Translations under genes and position numbers: made by a program
In this document: positions 53,055 through 62,255 of the stretch, piece by piece
Position numbering within the stretch: position 1 is the first letter of the stretch
How the letters are laid out: each line of letters starts with the position of its first letter
NCBI GenBank assembly: GCA_902591495.1
Contig: CACJAW010000008.1
Coordinates: 1-64,000 of the forward strand
Origin: an uncultured Pseudohongiella sp.
GTDB taxonomy: Bacteria > Pseudomonadota > Gammaproteobacteria > Pseudomonadales > Pseudohongiellaceae
DNA: 64,000 nt
Direction of reading: 5' to 3'
The notes under the pieces: generated by a model
Told to the model about the DNA's origin: nothing
Databases searched by the model: none
What the model saw: only the letters and a program-made list of their open reading frames with translations

Positions 53055-54284
53055 CTAGTGGTTAAAAATATCTATTGGTAAAAGCGCCGTCACACCAACA
53101 TTAGGAGAATCAACAAGCTGACTAATCCGCAAATCAACCGCCACACTAGCGATTACATAAGCCTGATTTCGGTCATAGCCATACTCGGACGTAATGTAGT
53201 CGATTATACCATCAACTGCATTTCTTGCCGCTAAGCTAATGTCGTTAGATAAATTAGTCAATCCCGGCACAAAATCTGAATTTAGGTAACCCATCCTTGG
53301 TGGCACCTCGCCCGATTCTTTAACGGGAATTCCAGTTACTGCGTAAAACCGACGAGACGGTATATCCAAAACATCAGACACTCCCTCATAGTGTGGCCCC
53401 CGAGAAAGGTCGGGTCCATTCTTGATTACCTCGGTGGTTACGCGGACATTGGCCGACATTTCGATTGCAGTACCCGAAACCTCTCCGTCTCCTTGCGCAT
53501 AATGCAAGTCACCAATAGTGAGACCGCAACCCTCAATATAGCACGGTAAGTAAATGGAGACACCGGCCTGCAAATAGCGAATATCCATGTTACCTCCATG
53601 CTCTCTGGGCGGAATCGTTCTCAAGCATTCAGTGGGAACAATCCCGCTAGGCCCACAAATATGTTCTGGTGAGGCTCCTTCTGAGAAAGGCAGAGAAACT
53701 TGACCACCGGCATCTGCCAGAGCCCTCTCCCGATCCAACATTTCAACCAACTGAGCTGGTCCCGGCAAAACCGAGACGACACCTGGAAAACTAGCATTAG
53801 GAATTCTTACACCGGGAATGTCATCACTCTCTGCAAATTCACTGTTGAGTCGCCAGATAGTCAAAAAATTACCCTCGACCAAATCGGGAATAAACCCTCC
53901 ACTCCCACCACGAGTGAAGCCAAATTTTCCGGGATCAATACTCAAAATGTTAACCTTTAAAGTATCGCCTTCACTTGCACCAGTGATATAAACTGGTCCA
54001 GCCATTGGATGCACGGACCCAAAATCCCTGTCTAAAGTCTCTGGCTCCTCATCCTGATCTGCGATTACACCAAGTACATCGTTCGCATCACGGGTGCGGA
54101 AAAGAATGGTTTGACCAGGGTTTGCAGTATGAGTCATGGGAATCAATGGGTGTAGACGATTCACACAACCTGAATCTTCGATACAATTGGAACCATCGCC
54201 GCCAACAACCACCAACTCTTGGGCTCCGTGGAGTGCCTTACTAAGAAATGAGCATAATAAAATCGTTAGCCATCTATAAAGCAT
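53055..54284 (-). CDS. Acetamidase/formamidase family protein with signal peptide
   Basis: 'GPVYITGASEGDTLKVNILSIDPGKFGFT', 'IGDLHYAQGDGEVSGTAIEMSANVRV'. Confidence 0.88.
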   Translation of the reverse strand: MLYRWLTILLCSFLSKALHGAQELVVVGGDGSNCIEDSGCVNRLHPLIPMTHTANPGQTILFRTRDANDVLGVIADQDEEPETLDRDFGSVHPMAGPVYITGASEGDTLKVNILSIDPGKFGFTRGGSGGFIPDLVEGNFLTIWRLNSEFAESDDIPGVRIPNASFPGVVSVLPGPAQLVEMLDRERALADAGGQVSLPFSEGASPEHICGPSGIVPTECLRTIPPREHGGNMDIRYLQAGVSIYLPCYIEGCGLTIGDLHYAQGDGEVSGTAIEMSANVRVTTEVIKNGPDLSRGPHYEGVSDVLDIPSRRFYAVTGIPVKESGEVPPRMGYLNSDFVPGLTNLSNDISLAARNAVDGIIDYITSEYGYDRNQAYVIASVAVDLRISQLVDSPNVGVTALLPIDIFNH

Positions 54285-54314
54285 AATATGTTCACCGGTC
54301 GCCTAATTTGAAAG

Positions 54315-55238
54315 TTACAGAGGCCGCTGTATTGTTTGACGCTGGAACCCAAGACCTTCAACACCTACGCGGACAACATCACCCGGTGTCAGGTATACGG
54401 GAGGTTCCATGCCATCTCCTACGCCGGCTGGGGTTCCCGTGAAAATTATGTCTCCCGGATTCAATGTCATGAACTGGCTTAGATGGCTTACTATTTCTTT
54501 AACGCCAAAAACCATGTCAGTTGTGTTCCCCTGTTGACGCTTTTCACCATTGACCTCTGACCAAATTGCAAGGTTTTGAACGTCTTTTATCATGTCTCGT
54601 GTTACGAGATATGGCCCAACAGGTGCGAAAGTATCCCCGCTTTTCCCTTTGGTAAACTGCCCTCCCCTCTCTCTCTGAAAGGCCCGCTCAGAAACATCAT
54701 GCCCTACTGTAAACCCGGCGATGTGATCAAAAACCTCATTCTCGTCTATATATTGAGCTTTACGACCAATTACCACCACCAGCTCTGACTCATAATCAAG
54801 CTTATGCCCATCGCGCGGCTGGATGACGTTATCAAATGGGCCAGTTAATGCCGAAGTAGCTTTCATGAATACCAACGGCTCGGAGGGCAAATCCACAGCC
54901 ATTTCCGCAGCGTGATTTACATAGTTAAAGCCAATCGCCACTATCTTGCCAATTCCTGTAAGCGGGATTCCAAGTCTATGATCCCCTGGAACAACTGGAA
55001 TCTGATCGAGCGGGATTTCGGCGATCTCCTCAAGAGCTTCATCAGAGAGCTGGCTGGGAGTAATGTCCTCAATAAATGCCGATAGGTCATGTATTTGGTT
55101 TTGATCATCTAAAAGGCCAGGCTTCTCCTCCCCAATCGGACCAAAGCGCACGAGTCGAAGCTCAGTAGCGCTTACCAGTCCTGCTAGAGTAAAAAACACA
55201 CTGATAACAGCGACGTCGACTAATTTATTTAGAAACAT
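54315..55238 (-). CDS. Fumarylacetoacetate hydrolase family protein with N-terminal signal-like segment
   Basis: 'IVAIGFNYVNHAAEM', 'DYESELVVVIGRKA', 'LNPGDIIFTGTPAGVG'. Confidence 0.9.
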   Translation of the reverse strand: MFLNKLVDVAVISVFFTLAGLVSATELRLVRFGPIGEEKPGLLDDQNQIHDLSAFIEDITPSQLSDEALEEIAEIPLDQIPVVPGDHRLGIPLTGIGKIVAIGFNYVNHAAEMAVDLPSEPLVFMKATSALTGPFDNVIQPRDGHKLDYESELVVVIGRKAQYIDENEVFDHIAGFTVGHDVSERAFQRERGGQFTKGKSGDTFAPVGPYLVTRDMIKDVQNLAIWSEVNGEKRQQGNTTDMVFGVKEIVSHLSQFMTLNPGDIIFTGTPAGVGDGMEPPVYLTPGDVVRVGVEGLGFQRQTIQRPL

Positions 55239-55344
55239 TATTTACCTCACTATTTTAGAGTTGCTCTTGTTGTGAATTTTATCTGTGAAAAAATTGGCAA
55301 CACAAATTTGGTTTAATATAAGATGAAAATAAAGGAGGTTACAT

Positions 55345-56385
55345 TCATTTCACCGCCATCTCTAATAACGTTAATTTCCTCTCGTCAGCATCCAGTCGAG
55401 CGGTTAATCCTAATGGCACAACCGTCTGGTCCTGGGTGTGACCAATCATAAGGCCTTTCACGACTGGAATACCAAGATTTTCGCATCTAGCTCGGAGTAC
55501 CTCCTCCACACTAAAAGTATTACTTCCATAGCTCACATTCGTGAACTTACCAAACGCTATACCTGCTACTTGCTCTAATTTGCCTGAAAGCCAAAGATGT
55601 GTAAGCATCCTATCAATGCTGTATGGCGGTTCGTAAACATCCTCTAAAAATAGTATTGCTCCGTCAAAATCCGGTTCATACTCAGTCCCTAGAAGCGTCA
55701 CTAATAATGATAAGTTACCACCAACCAATCTACCCTCAGCGATTCCACGCGATATCCTCGTTACCCTGTTCTCACGCTCCACGCGCCCGGGTCCTGACTC
55801 AAAATTTGGCGGCTCGCCAAGATCAACCATTTTTTGTGGATTCCGTAGTACTTTTTCAAATTGCTCGAATGTATAGTCCGTGAAATTCTCAAACGCCATC
55901 GGACCATGGTAGGTGACTAAACCCGTTTTTACCTGTATCGCATTTAACAGCGCTGTAATGTCACTGTAACCCATAAAGACTTTGGGATTAGCGGCTATAA
56001 TTTCATAATCCAAGAAAGGAAGAATCCTTGGCGCCCCGTAACCACCTCTAGTGCAGAAAATCGCATCTATTTCTGGGTCTGCAAAAAAAGTATTTAAATC
56101 CCGAGCCCGCTGCTGGTCAGTTCCGGCAAGATATTGGTTGCGAGCAAATAAATTAGGCGAGGCCTTAGCCTCAAACCCCAGAGACCTCACAAACTCAATC
56201 GAAGCCAAAATATCTTCATCTTCTGCTGCATTACTTGCGGGAGAGACTAATCCCACTGTCATGCCAGACTCAAGCTTATCTGGTTTTATCACCTCACGTT
56301 TTTGAGCAAAAGAAAAACCAGAAGCTGTCGAAACAGCTGTCCCAGTCGCTGCATAGTTTAAAAACTGTCGTCTAGTTACCGGCAT
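55345..56385 (-). CDS. LD-carboxypeptidase (peptidase S66 family) with Tat-like signal
   Basis: 'VTRRQFLNYAATG' twin-Arg; 'IFCTRGGYGAPRILPFLDYEII', 'VFMGYSDITALLNAI'. Confidence 0.88.
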   Translation of the reverse strand: MPVTRRQFLNYAATGTAVSTASGFSFAQKREVIKPDKLESGMTVGLVSPASNAAEDEDILASIEFVRSLGFEAKASPNLFARNQYLAGTDQQRARDLNTFFADPEIDAIFCTRGGYGAPRILPFLDYEIIAANPKVFMGYSDITALLNAIQVKTGLVTYHGPMAFENFTDYTFEQFEKVLRNPQKMVDLGEPPNFESGPGRVERENRVTRISRGIAEGRLVGGNLSLLVTLLGTEYEPDFDGAILFLEDVYEPPYSIDRMLTHLWLSGKLEQVAGIAFGKFTNVSYGSNTFSVEEVLRARCENLGIPVVKGLMIGHTQDQTVVPLGLTARLDADERKLTLLEMAVK

Positions 56386-56503
56386 GCTCCGACTCCCTGC
56401 AAGAACTTCCAAGAGCTACAATATAACATGGGAATAATAAAAAGACTCCGTGATTCAAAACGTCATAGTCGACTCTCTAAAGGTTTTTTTGTTAAATTGT
56501 GTC

Positions 56504-57271
56504 ATGTCAGTTACCAGCACAAAAATTAGGCGTGAGCTTTCTATGCAAGGAGCCTTAGGGACAGCCTTTCTAGTGCTCATTTCCACTACTTTGGGATTTT
56601 TAGACAGCGCTAAACTTGCTACCAATTTCCTTATCATCAGCGGGATAAGCTGGTTTTATGTCCTTGCAAATTGTCATGGTAAATTGCACCTCAACTTCGA
56701 CCCAAAGAGTGAACGGTACTTTCACAAACTTGGTATAGGTAATCGCCTAACGTTAACAAGAGGACTACTTATTGGGGCGACCGCTGGATTCATCGGGACA
56801 GACCCCTCAACTCTCAGCAAATTTGCTGTGTTTTTACCAGCTATTTTTTACACAGTCGCGGCGATAGGAGATGCGTTGGATGGTTATATTGCTAGGGTAA
56901 CAATGCAGACTACTCAATTGGGAAGTGAGTTAGATAACGAACTTGATGCTTTCGGATTATTAATAGCACCAGTCCTAGCTGTACTCTGGAACAAACTTCA
57001 TTTCACTTACCTTCTTGTATCAGCCGCTTTTTATGTTTTTAGACTTGGTATTTATCTTAGAAAACACCAAGGAAAACCGGTTTACGAACTTGTTCCAAAC
57101 CGATTTCGTCGGAGACTAGCAGGCTATCAGATGGGCGTGGTTGCGACTTCTCTTTGGGCTCCCATACCAGCCGAACTAACAAAACCAGTAGGAGTCTTGT
57201 TAATGATTCCTCTCCTAATAAGATTTTTGCTAGATTGGCTACAAATCAGCGGGCGGATCAAAAAAAAATGA
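56504..57271 (+). CDS. CDP-alcohol phosphatidyltransferase family protein
   Basis: Complete motif DALDGYIARVTMQTTQLGSELDNELD = DxxDGxxARx8GxxxDxxxD; start uncertain (GTG 56450 or ATG 56504). Confidence 0.88.
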   Translation: MSVTSTKIRRELSMQGALGTAFLVLISTTLGFLDSAKLATNFLIISGISWFYVLANCHGKLHLNFDPKSERYFHKLGIGNRLTLTRGLLIGATAGFIGTDPSTLSKFAVFLPAIFYTVAAIGDALDGYIARVTMQTTQLGSELDNELDAFGLLIAPVLAVLWNKLHFTYLLVSAAFYVFRLGIYLRKHQGKPVYELVPNRFRRRLAGYQMGVVATSLWAPIPAELTKPVGVLLMIPLLIRFLLDWLQISGRIKKK

Positions 57272-58290
57272 TCGCAAGATTTCAGAAGAAAAAATTCTTA
57301 AACAACTTAATTTGGTTCAGTGCCGTTGTCCTTTTAATTTTAACCGTTCGTGAGTTACCTATTAGTGAAATGCTTCAGCGCATTTATGCGATTTCATTTT
57401 CTGCATGGACCACATTATTTTTTGTCAATTTAGTTATACTTTTTCTAGCTGTCAAACGTTGGCAAATTCTTTCTAGAACATTTGATATTAAGATATCTTT
57501 TGCGCGCCTATTCACTATCCGCCAAGCAGGTAGCACTTTTAGTTTTGTGACACCCGGCCCTCAATTTGGGGGAGAGCCTCTCCAAGCCTATTGGCTTTAT
57601 CAAGATCACGGGATGCGACTGGATAACATTATTGCTCTTATTGGAGCAGATCGCTTTATTGAAATTTTTATCAATTTTTCATTTTTATTTCTGAGTATCT
57701 TACTAGTAATACAAGGAAATATAGAGGCTGACTTATCTAATGCTGTTCTTTTTGTTTCTCTCTCATTAGTCTGCCTCATAGCCTTGTTGTTGTTATTTTT
57801 ATATAAATATCGTTTTATCGTTAGTGCGTTATTTTCGTTGTATGGCAAGGTATTTCAGAAAGCATCGGATAAAGATCAGGAAGAACGGATAATCACCAGT
57901 ATAAGCATGATTTTTTCAAGGATTGAGAAAGATAAATTAAGAGTGTCTTTTGCGATATTTATTGGAGTATTCGGATGGCTTGCTCTTATTTTCGAATTGT
58001 ATCTAATGATGAGTGCATTAAATCTCACTCCTGATCTTTATGAAATAGTGTTTGTCATGCTTGGAATTCGAATAGCATTACTGATGCCAATTCCTGGTGG
58101 AGTTGGGACCATTGAGGCCTCGCTAATATGGTCTTTCGGTATCCTTGGCATCAGTTTGGTTGGAGCTGGTGGGGTAATGGCCTTAAACAGAATAAGAGAT
58201 TTAATAATTCTTGCAATTGGTGCTGGATGCTTATTTTATCTGTCGAGTCCTAACTCAAGACGGGAGAATTTTTCAGAGCGAGGTCAATAA
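57268..58290 (+). CDS. Lysylphosphatidylglycerol synthase TM region/flippase-like family membrane protein
   Basis: Polytopic; 'FSFVTPGPQFGGEPLQAYWLYQDHG', 'MPIPGGVGTIEASL'; ATGA overlap with preceding gene. Confidence 0.82.
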   Translation: MIARFQKKKFLNNLIWFSAVVLLILTVRELPISEMLQRIYAISFSAWTTLFFVNLVILFLAVKRWQILSRTFDIKISFARLFTIRQAGSTFSFVTPGPQFGGEPLQAYWLYQDHGMRLDNIIALIGADRFIEIFINFSFLFLSILLVIQGNIEADLSNAVLFVSLSLVCLIALLLLFLYKYRFIVSALFSLYGKVFQKASDKDQEERIITSISMIFSRIEKDKLRVSFAIFIGVFGWLALIFELYLMMSALNLTPDLYEIVFVMLGIRIALLMPIPGGVGTIEASLIWSFGILGISLVGAGGVMALNRIRDLIILAIGAGCLFYLSSPNSRRENFSERGQ

Positions 58291-58314
58291 CCCAAAGTAA
58301 TCTGTGCTTTTGAA

Positions 58315-58692
58315 CTATATCTCGCTCTTGTAGGCAGCCCAACAACTCTCATTTTCCCATAACTTTACAGATAGTGTCCCGGTAGGTCCCATTTTAATTT
58401 TTTTTGCCAATTTCTGATTAAGAATACGGGAAAAGTGTTCGATACTCGGATTGAGACCCTCGAATTCCGGCTTGTCGTTTAGCATGGTGTCACGAAAGTA
58501 ATCAACAATACCATCCAAACCTGCCTCGATATCAACAATATCAACGAGATAGCCATGCTCGTCCAGAGTGTCGCTTTCAATACTAACCTCGACCACATAA
58601 TGGTGAGCGTGTGGTTCGTTCTCAGCACCCCAGTCGCCACCAATTAAAAAATGGTTCGCGATAAATTCTCTAGTTACAGCTACTTTATACAT
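58315..58692 (-). CDS. PTPS/6-carboxytetrahydropterin synthase-like (QueD superfamily), atypical active site
   Basis: 'FIANHFLIGGDWGAENEPHAHHYVVEV' (H ... HxH), 'LNPSIEHFSRIL'. Confidence 0.8.
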   Translation of the reverse strand: MYKVAVTREFIANHFLIGGDWGAENEPHAHHYVVEVSIESDTLDEHGYLVDIVDIEAGLDGIVDYFRDTMLNDKPEFEGLNPSIEHFSRILNQKLAKKIKMGPTGTLSVKLWENESCWAAYKSEI

Positions 58693-58700
58693 AAATTCCT

Positions 58701-59732
58701 CTATCCATCTTCGTATTTAAATATAACTTGCAATATTCCTTTCTCTCCATCATTGATTCGCTTATAGAACTCAGGGGCATCTTGAATATCTACAGAGTGA
58801 GAGATAAATTTACTGGGTTTCACCTTCTTCAGCATTTCCCATACTAAACTGATTCTCCGGGCCTTATCCCATCGTCCAGTCAAGTCTGGTCCAATTGTAC
58901 TCACTTGACTGGTGATAAATTGAAGGCGATTCCTGTGAGCTACGCCACCCAATTCAACCTTAGCTGATCTAGTCCCGTACCAACTACCGAGCACTATACG
59001 ACTGGAAAAACCGGCTAATTCAATAGCCAAATTCACTGCTTCTGGCTGACCACTAACTTCATAAATCAAATCTGCGTCAGATACGGCAGAAAGCTCATTC
59101 AGGGTTAACTTTTCGGGAGCAAATACGTTTGCAACACCAGCTTGCTTTGACCACTCTCGACGGTCTTCATCTTTGTCAAAACTTGTTAGAGAGGCGAGTG
59201 GGTACTGTGACAACAAACCAGCTAACAATAAACCCACGATACCCTGACCTAAAATAACAACACTCTCACCCACTAACGGTTTCCCGTCTTGAGCTAAATT
59301 CACTGCCGTTTCCATATTTGGCAAAAAAACGGCATCCTTCATCGCAACACCTTCAGGTATTGCGATTAACTCCTTTATTGAGGCAACAAAATGGCTTACA
59401 TGTGGATGAAAGCAAAAAACTTCGCGCCCTAACCAACTAGTTTCAACCTTTGCACCCACTTCAATAATGCTACCAACACATGCATAGCCATATTTTTTTG
59501 GATACCCTACACCGGTCTTTAGACTTTCAATTGAACTATCCATAGGCATATCACTCGGCATTTCACCTCTATAAAGAAGCAGCTCTGAGCCAGCACTAAT
59601 GGCTGAGTAGAGAACAGAAACTAGGACCTCAGTTGGACCCGGTTTTCTCAACTCAGTTTTTCGCACCTCTACTTGATTTGGTGCAGTAAACCACACTTCT
59701 TGAGACTGGCGATGTTCTAATTTATTGTTCAT
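58701..59732 (-). CDS. MDR/zinc-type alcohol dehydrogenase family protein
   Basis: 'VVILGQGIVGLLLAGLLSQYPLASLTSFDKD' Rossmann; start at MNNKLEHRQSQ. Confidence 0.85.
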   Translation of the reverse strand: MNNKLEHRQSQEVWFTAPNQVEVRKTELRKPGPTEVLVSVLYSAISAGSELLLYRGEMPSDMPMDSSIESLKTGVGYPKKYGYACVGSIIEVGAKVETSWLGREVFCFHPHVSHFVASIKELIAIPEGVAMKDAVFLPNMETAVNLAQDGKPLVGESVVILGQGIVGLLLAGLLSQYPLASLTSFDKDEDRREWSKQAGVANVFAPEKLTLNELSAVSDADLIYEVSGQPEAVNLAIELAGFSSRIVLGSWYGTRSAKVELGGVAHRNRLQFITSQVSTIGPDLTGRWDKARRISLVWEMLKKVKPSKFISHSVDIQDAPEFYKRINDGEKGILQVIFKYEDG

Positions 59733-59737
59733 CAGAT

Positions 59738-60454
59738 CTAGTTTTTGTAATCGATTTCGCCCCAAACAATGATCTCATCATCCTGCTGATGACTATTCAG
59801 AGCTACAATTCTCGGAAAGATAGAATCATTGACCAAAGTATTTACTGCTTTGTATCCTCCGACCAGCATAGGGGCAACTGTTAACGTTATCGCGTCTGCT
59901 AATTGTGCTTTGAGAAATGAGGAAATGACATTAGCTCCACCTTCAACCATTAAAGTTTTTATCCCTCTCGCATAAATAGCGCTCATTGCTGATTCTAAAT
60001 CCACTCTACCTTCGTTATCGGATTCAACAACTATTTGCTCGAAGGTGCTTTGGTAATCTTTTACTTGCGAATTTGTTAGTACCCATGGCTTTTGGTTATT
60101 TTCCCGGCAAATTTTGCTATCAGAGGGGAGCCTTTGACTACTATCAAGCACTATTGGTTGAGGACTAGGTCCACCCCACTCTCTTACGTTAAGCAAAGGA
60201 TCATCCGCTAGCACAGTGCCAATACCTATCAAAATCCCATCATGCCAGCTTCGAAGGGCATGCGTCATAGCATTAGTGGTACGGCTACTAAGCGAAATAG
60301 TCTTTCCGGGCTCGGTAGTTATGCTCCCATCCCAGCTCTGAGCATAGCTCAGAGTAATAATTGGCCTATTTTCGGATTCGCATTTGCTCGCAAGGGCGCC
60401 GGACTCTTGACGCAAACTAGTCAACCATCGCAATATTTGGTCATTGAGCTTCAT
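59738..60454 (-). CDS. RibD C-terminal (reductase) domain protein
   Basis: 'ITLSYAQSWDGSIT', 'HDGILIGIGTVLADDPLLNVR', 'PIVLDSSQRLP', 'VEGGANVISSFL'; no deaminase domain. Confidence 0.88.
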   Translation of the reverse strand: MKLNDQILRWLTSLRQESGALASKCESENRPIITLSYAQSWDGSITTEPGKTISLSSRTTNAMTHALRSWHDGILIGIGTVLADDPLLNVREWGGPSPQPIVLDSSQRLPSDSKICRENNQKPWVLTNSQVKDYQSTFEQIVVESDNEGRVDLESAMSAIYARGIKTLMVEGGANVISSFLKAQLADAITLTVAPMLVGGYKAVNTLVNDSIFPRIVALNSHQQDDEIIVWGEIDYKN

Positions 60455-60458
60455 TAAC

Positions 60459-61073
60459 TCATTTCTTTAAGGTTTTGATCTTTAAGATGTGATTCATCCT
60501 TTGCGCCTTGGTTTCGAGATAACTAACGTTGTCAGAGTTAGCAGCAATATCCAGCGAAACTCTTTTTGACACGACAATACCCAAATCCTCAAGCGCATTT
60601 ATTTTCCCTGGATTATTTGTAATTAAATCTACTGAACTGACTCCTAAGTCACGAAAAATGTGCGCGGCTAGGGAGTAATCTCGAGCATCCGCCTCGTGGC
60701 CTAACTCTAGATTAGCATCCACTGTATCTAAGCCTTTATCTTGTAAATTATAGGCTCTTAATTTTTCTAGAAGACCAATACCTCTTCCTTCCTGCCTCAG
60801 ATAAACTATTACTCCGATACCAATTTCTGAAATCATTTTCATCGAACAGTCGAGCTGCTCCCCACAGTCACATCGCCTTGAGCCTAAAACATCCCCCGTA
60901 AAACACTCTGAGTGAACACGAGCGAGCACCGACTGATGTTGAGAAAGGTCTCCCATAAATAGTGCCAGATGCTCCTTGCTATCTTGTGTGTTTGAGTAAA
61001 AGCATAGCTGAAAATCCCCATAATCGGTGGGAATTCGTGTGCTCACCTCGCGAGTAACTTCAAGTTTATTCAT
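60459..61073 (-). CDS. ribA: GTP cyclohydrolase II
   Basis: 'ARVHSECFTGDVLGSRRCDCGEQL', 'YLRQEGRGIGLLEKLRAYNLQDKGLDTVDAN'. Confidence 0.95.
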   Translation of the reverse strand: MNKLEVTREVSTRIPTDYGDFQLCFYSNTQDSKEHLALFMGDLSQHQSVLARVHSECFTGDVLGSRRCDCGEQLDCSMKMISEIGIGVIVYLRQEGRGIGLLEKLRAYNLQDKGLDTVDANLELGHEADARDYSLAAHIFRDLGVSSVDLITNNPGKINALEDLGIVVSKRVSLDIAANSDNVSYLETKAQRMNHILKIKTLKK

Positions 61074-61202
61074 TTTGGTTTGTAGAAAAAATCCTATAAC
61101 TGTTAATCTTATACCAAGCTTAATTTATCAATCATCACCTGTCTATTTAGGCCTATGATTCACTAAAATTAAGCATACAACTTTAAAAATGGATGTAGTC
61201 AC

Positions 61203-62255
61203 TTGTTAAATTCGGAACTGTATTTCGTTTTTCCTGGTAATCTTAACACCAATACTGGTGGCTATCATTACGACCGCAGAGTCATCGAAGAACTAGGAAA
61301 ACTGGGCAGCTCCGTAAAAATTATCTCCCTGTCAGAGGAGTTTCCTTTCCCAGACGAAATTGCTTTAAGAAATACTGCATATATTTTTTCAAGTATACCA
61401 GATGATTCCGTTGTAATCGTGGATGGTTTGGCTTTTGGGGCGATGAAAAATGTGATAAGACTTCACAAAAATAGGCTTTATTTGATCGCACTCTGTCACC
61501 ATCCTTTAGCTATGGAAACAGGATTAAATCCTCGTGAAAGAGAATCACTTCTTCAATCCGAGAACTATGCCCTTAAAAACGCAGCTCATGTCATAGTAAC
61601 TAGCCAAAATACGCGCAAAATTTTGATCGAGGATTTTTCAATTTCGGCGTCTCAAATTACGGTTGCCCTTCCAGGAACAGATAGATATCCATTCGCTAAG
61701 TGTAATGGTTCACCAACAAGACTTTTAACTTGCGCGTCTCTTACAAAGCGGAAAGGTCATGATGTACTCATTGAAGCATTAAGCAAAATTGATTTTTTAG
61801 ACTGGCAAGCCCGGTTCGTTGGCGATGAAACTCTTGACCCAGCATGGGCTTGCGAGCTAAAGAATAGAGCTGAACTTAGAGGTCTGAGTGACCAGATTGA
61901 GTTTGTTGGCGCTGTTGCTAACATCTCTCTTGAATACCAAAATGCAGATATTTTTGTCTTACCGTCAAAATTTGAGGGTTATGGCATGGTGTTATCCGAA
62001 GCGATAGCACATGGGTTACCAATAGTCTCAACTCGGGTTGGAGCTATCCCGGAAGTGGTTCCTGAGTCCGCTGGAATCCTCGTTGATATTGAAGATCACT
62101 CTGCTTTGGCGGCAGCACTAAAAAAACTAATCTTAGATAACGATTTGAGGAACAAAATGCAACTGGGTGCCCAAAAAGCAGCGTTGACCCTGCCCTCCTG
62201 GGGAATTTGCGCTGACCTCATAGCAAAGGGCATGGAGACAATTCCTAAAAAATGA
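61203..62255 (+). CDS. Glycosyltransferase family 4 protein
   Basis: TTG start; 'LTCASLTKRKGHDVLIEAL', 'FVLPSKFEGYGMVLSEAIAHGLPIVSTRVGAIPEVV'. Confidence 0.9.
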   Translation: MLNSELYFVFPGNLNTNTGGYHYDRRVIEELGKLGSSVKIISLSEEFPFPDEIALRNTAYIFSSIPDDSVVIVDGLAFGAMKNVIRLHKNRLYLIALCHHPLAMETGLNPRERESLLQSENYALKNAAHVIVTSQNTRKILIEDFSISASQITVALPGTDRYPFAKCNGSPTRLLTCASLTKRKGHDVLIEALSKIDFLDWQARFVGDETLDPAWACELKNRAELRGLSDQIEFVGAVANISLEYQNADIFVLPSKFEGYGMVLSEAIAHGLPIVSTRVGAIPEVVPESAGILVDIEDHSALAAALKKLILDNDLRNKMQLGAQKAALTLPSWGICADLIAKGMETIPKK

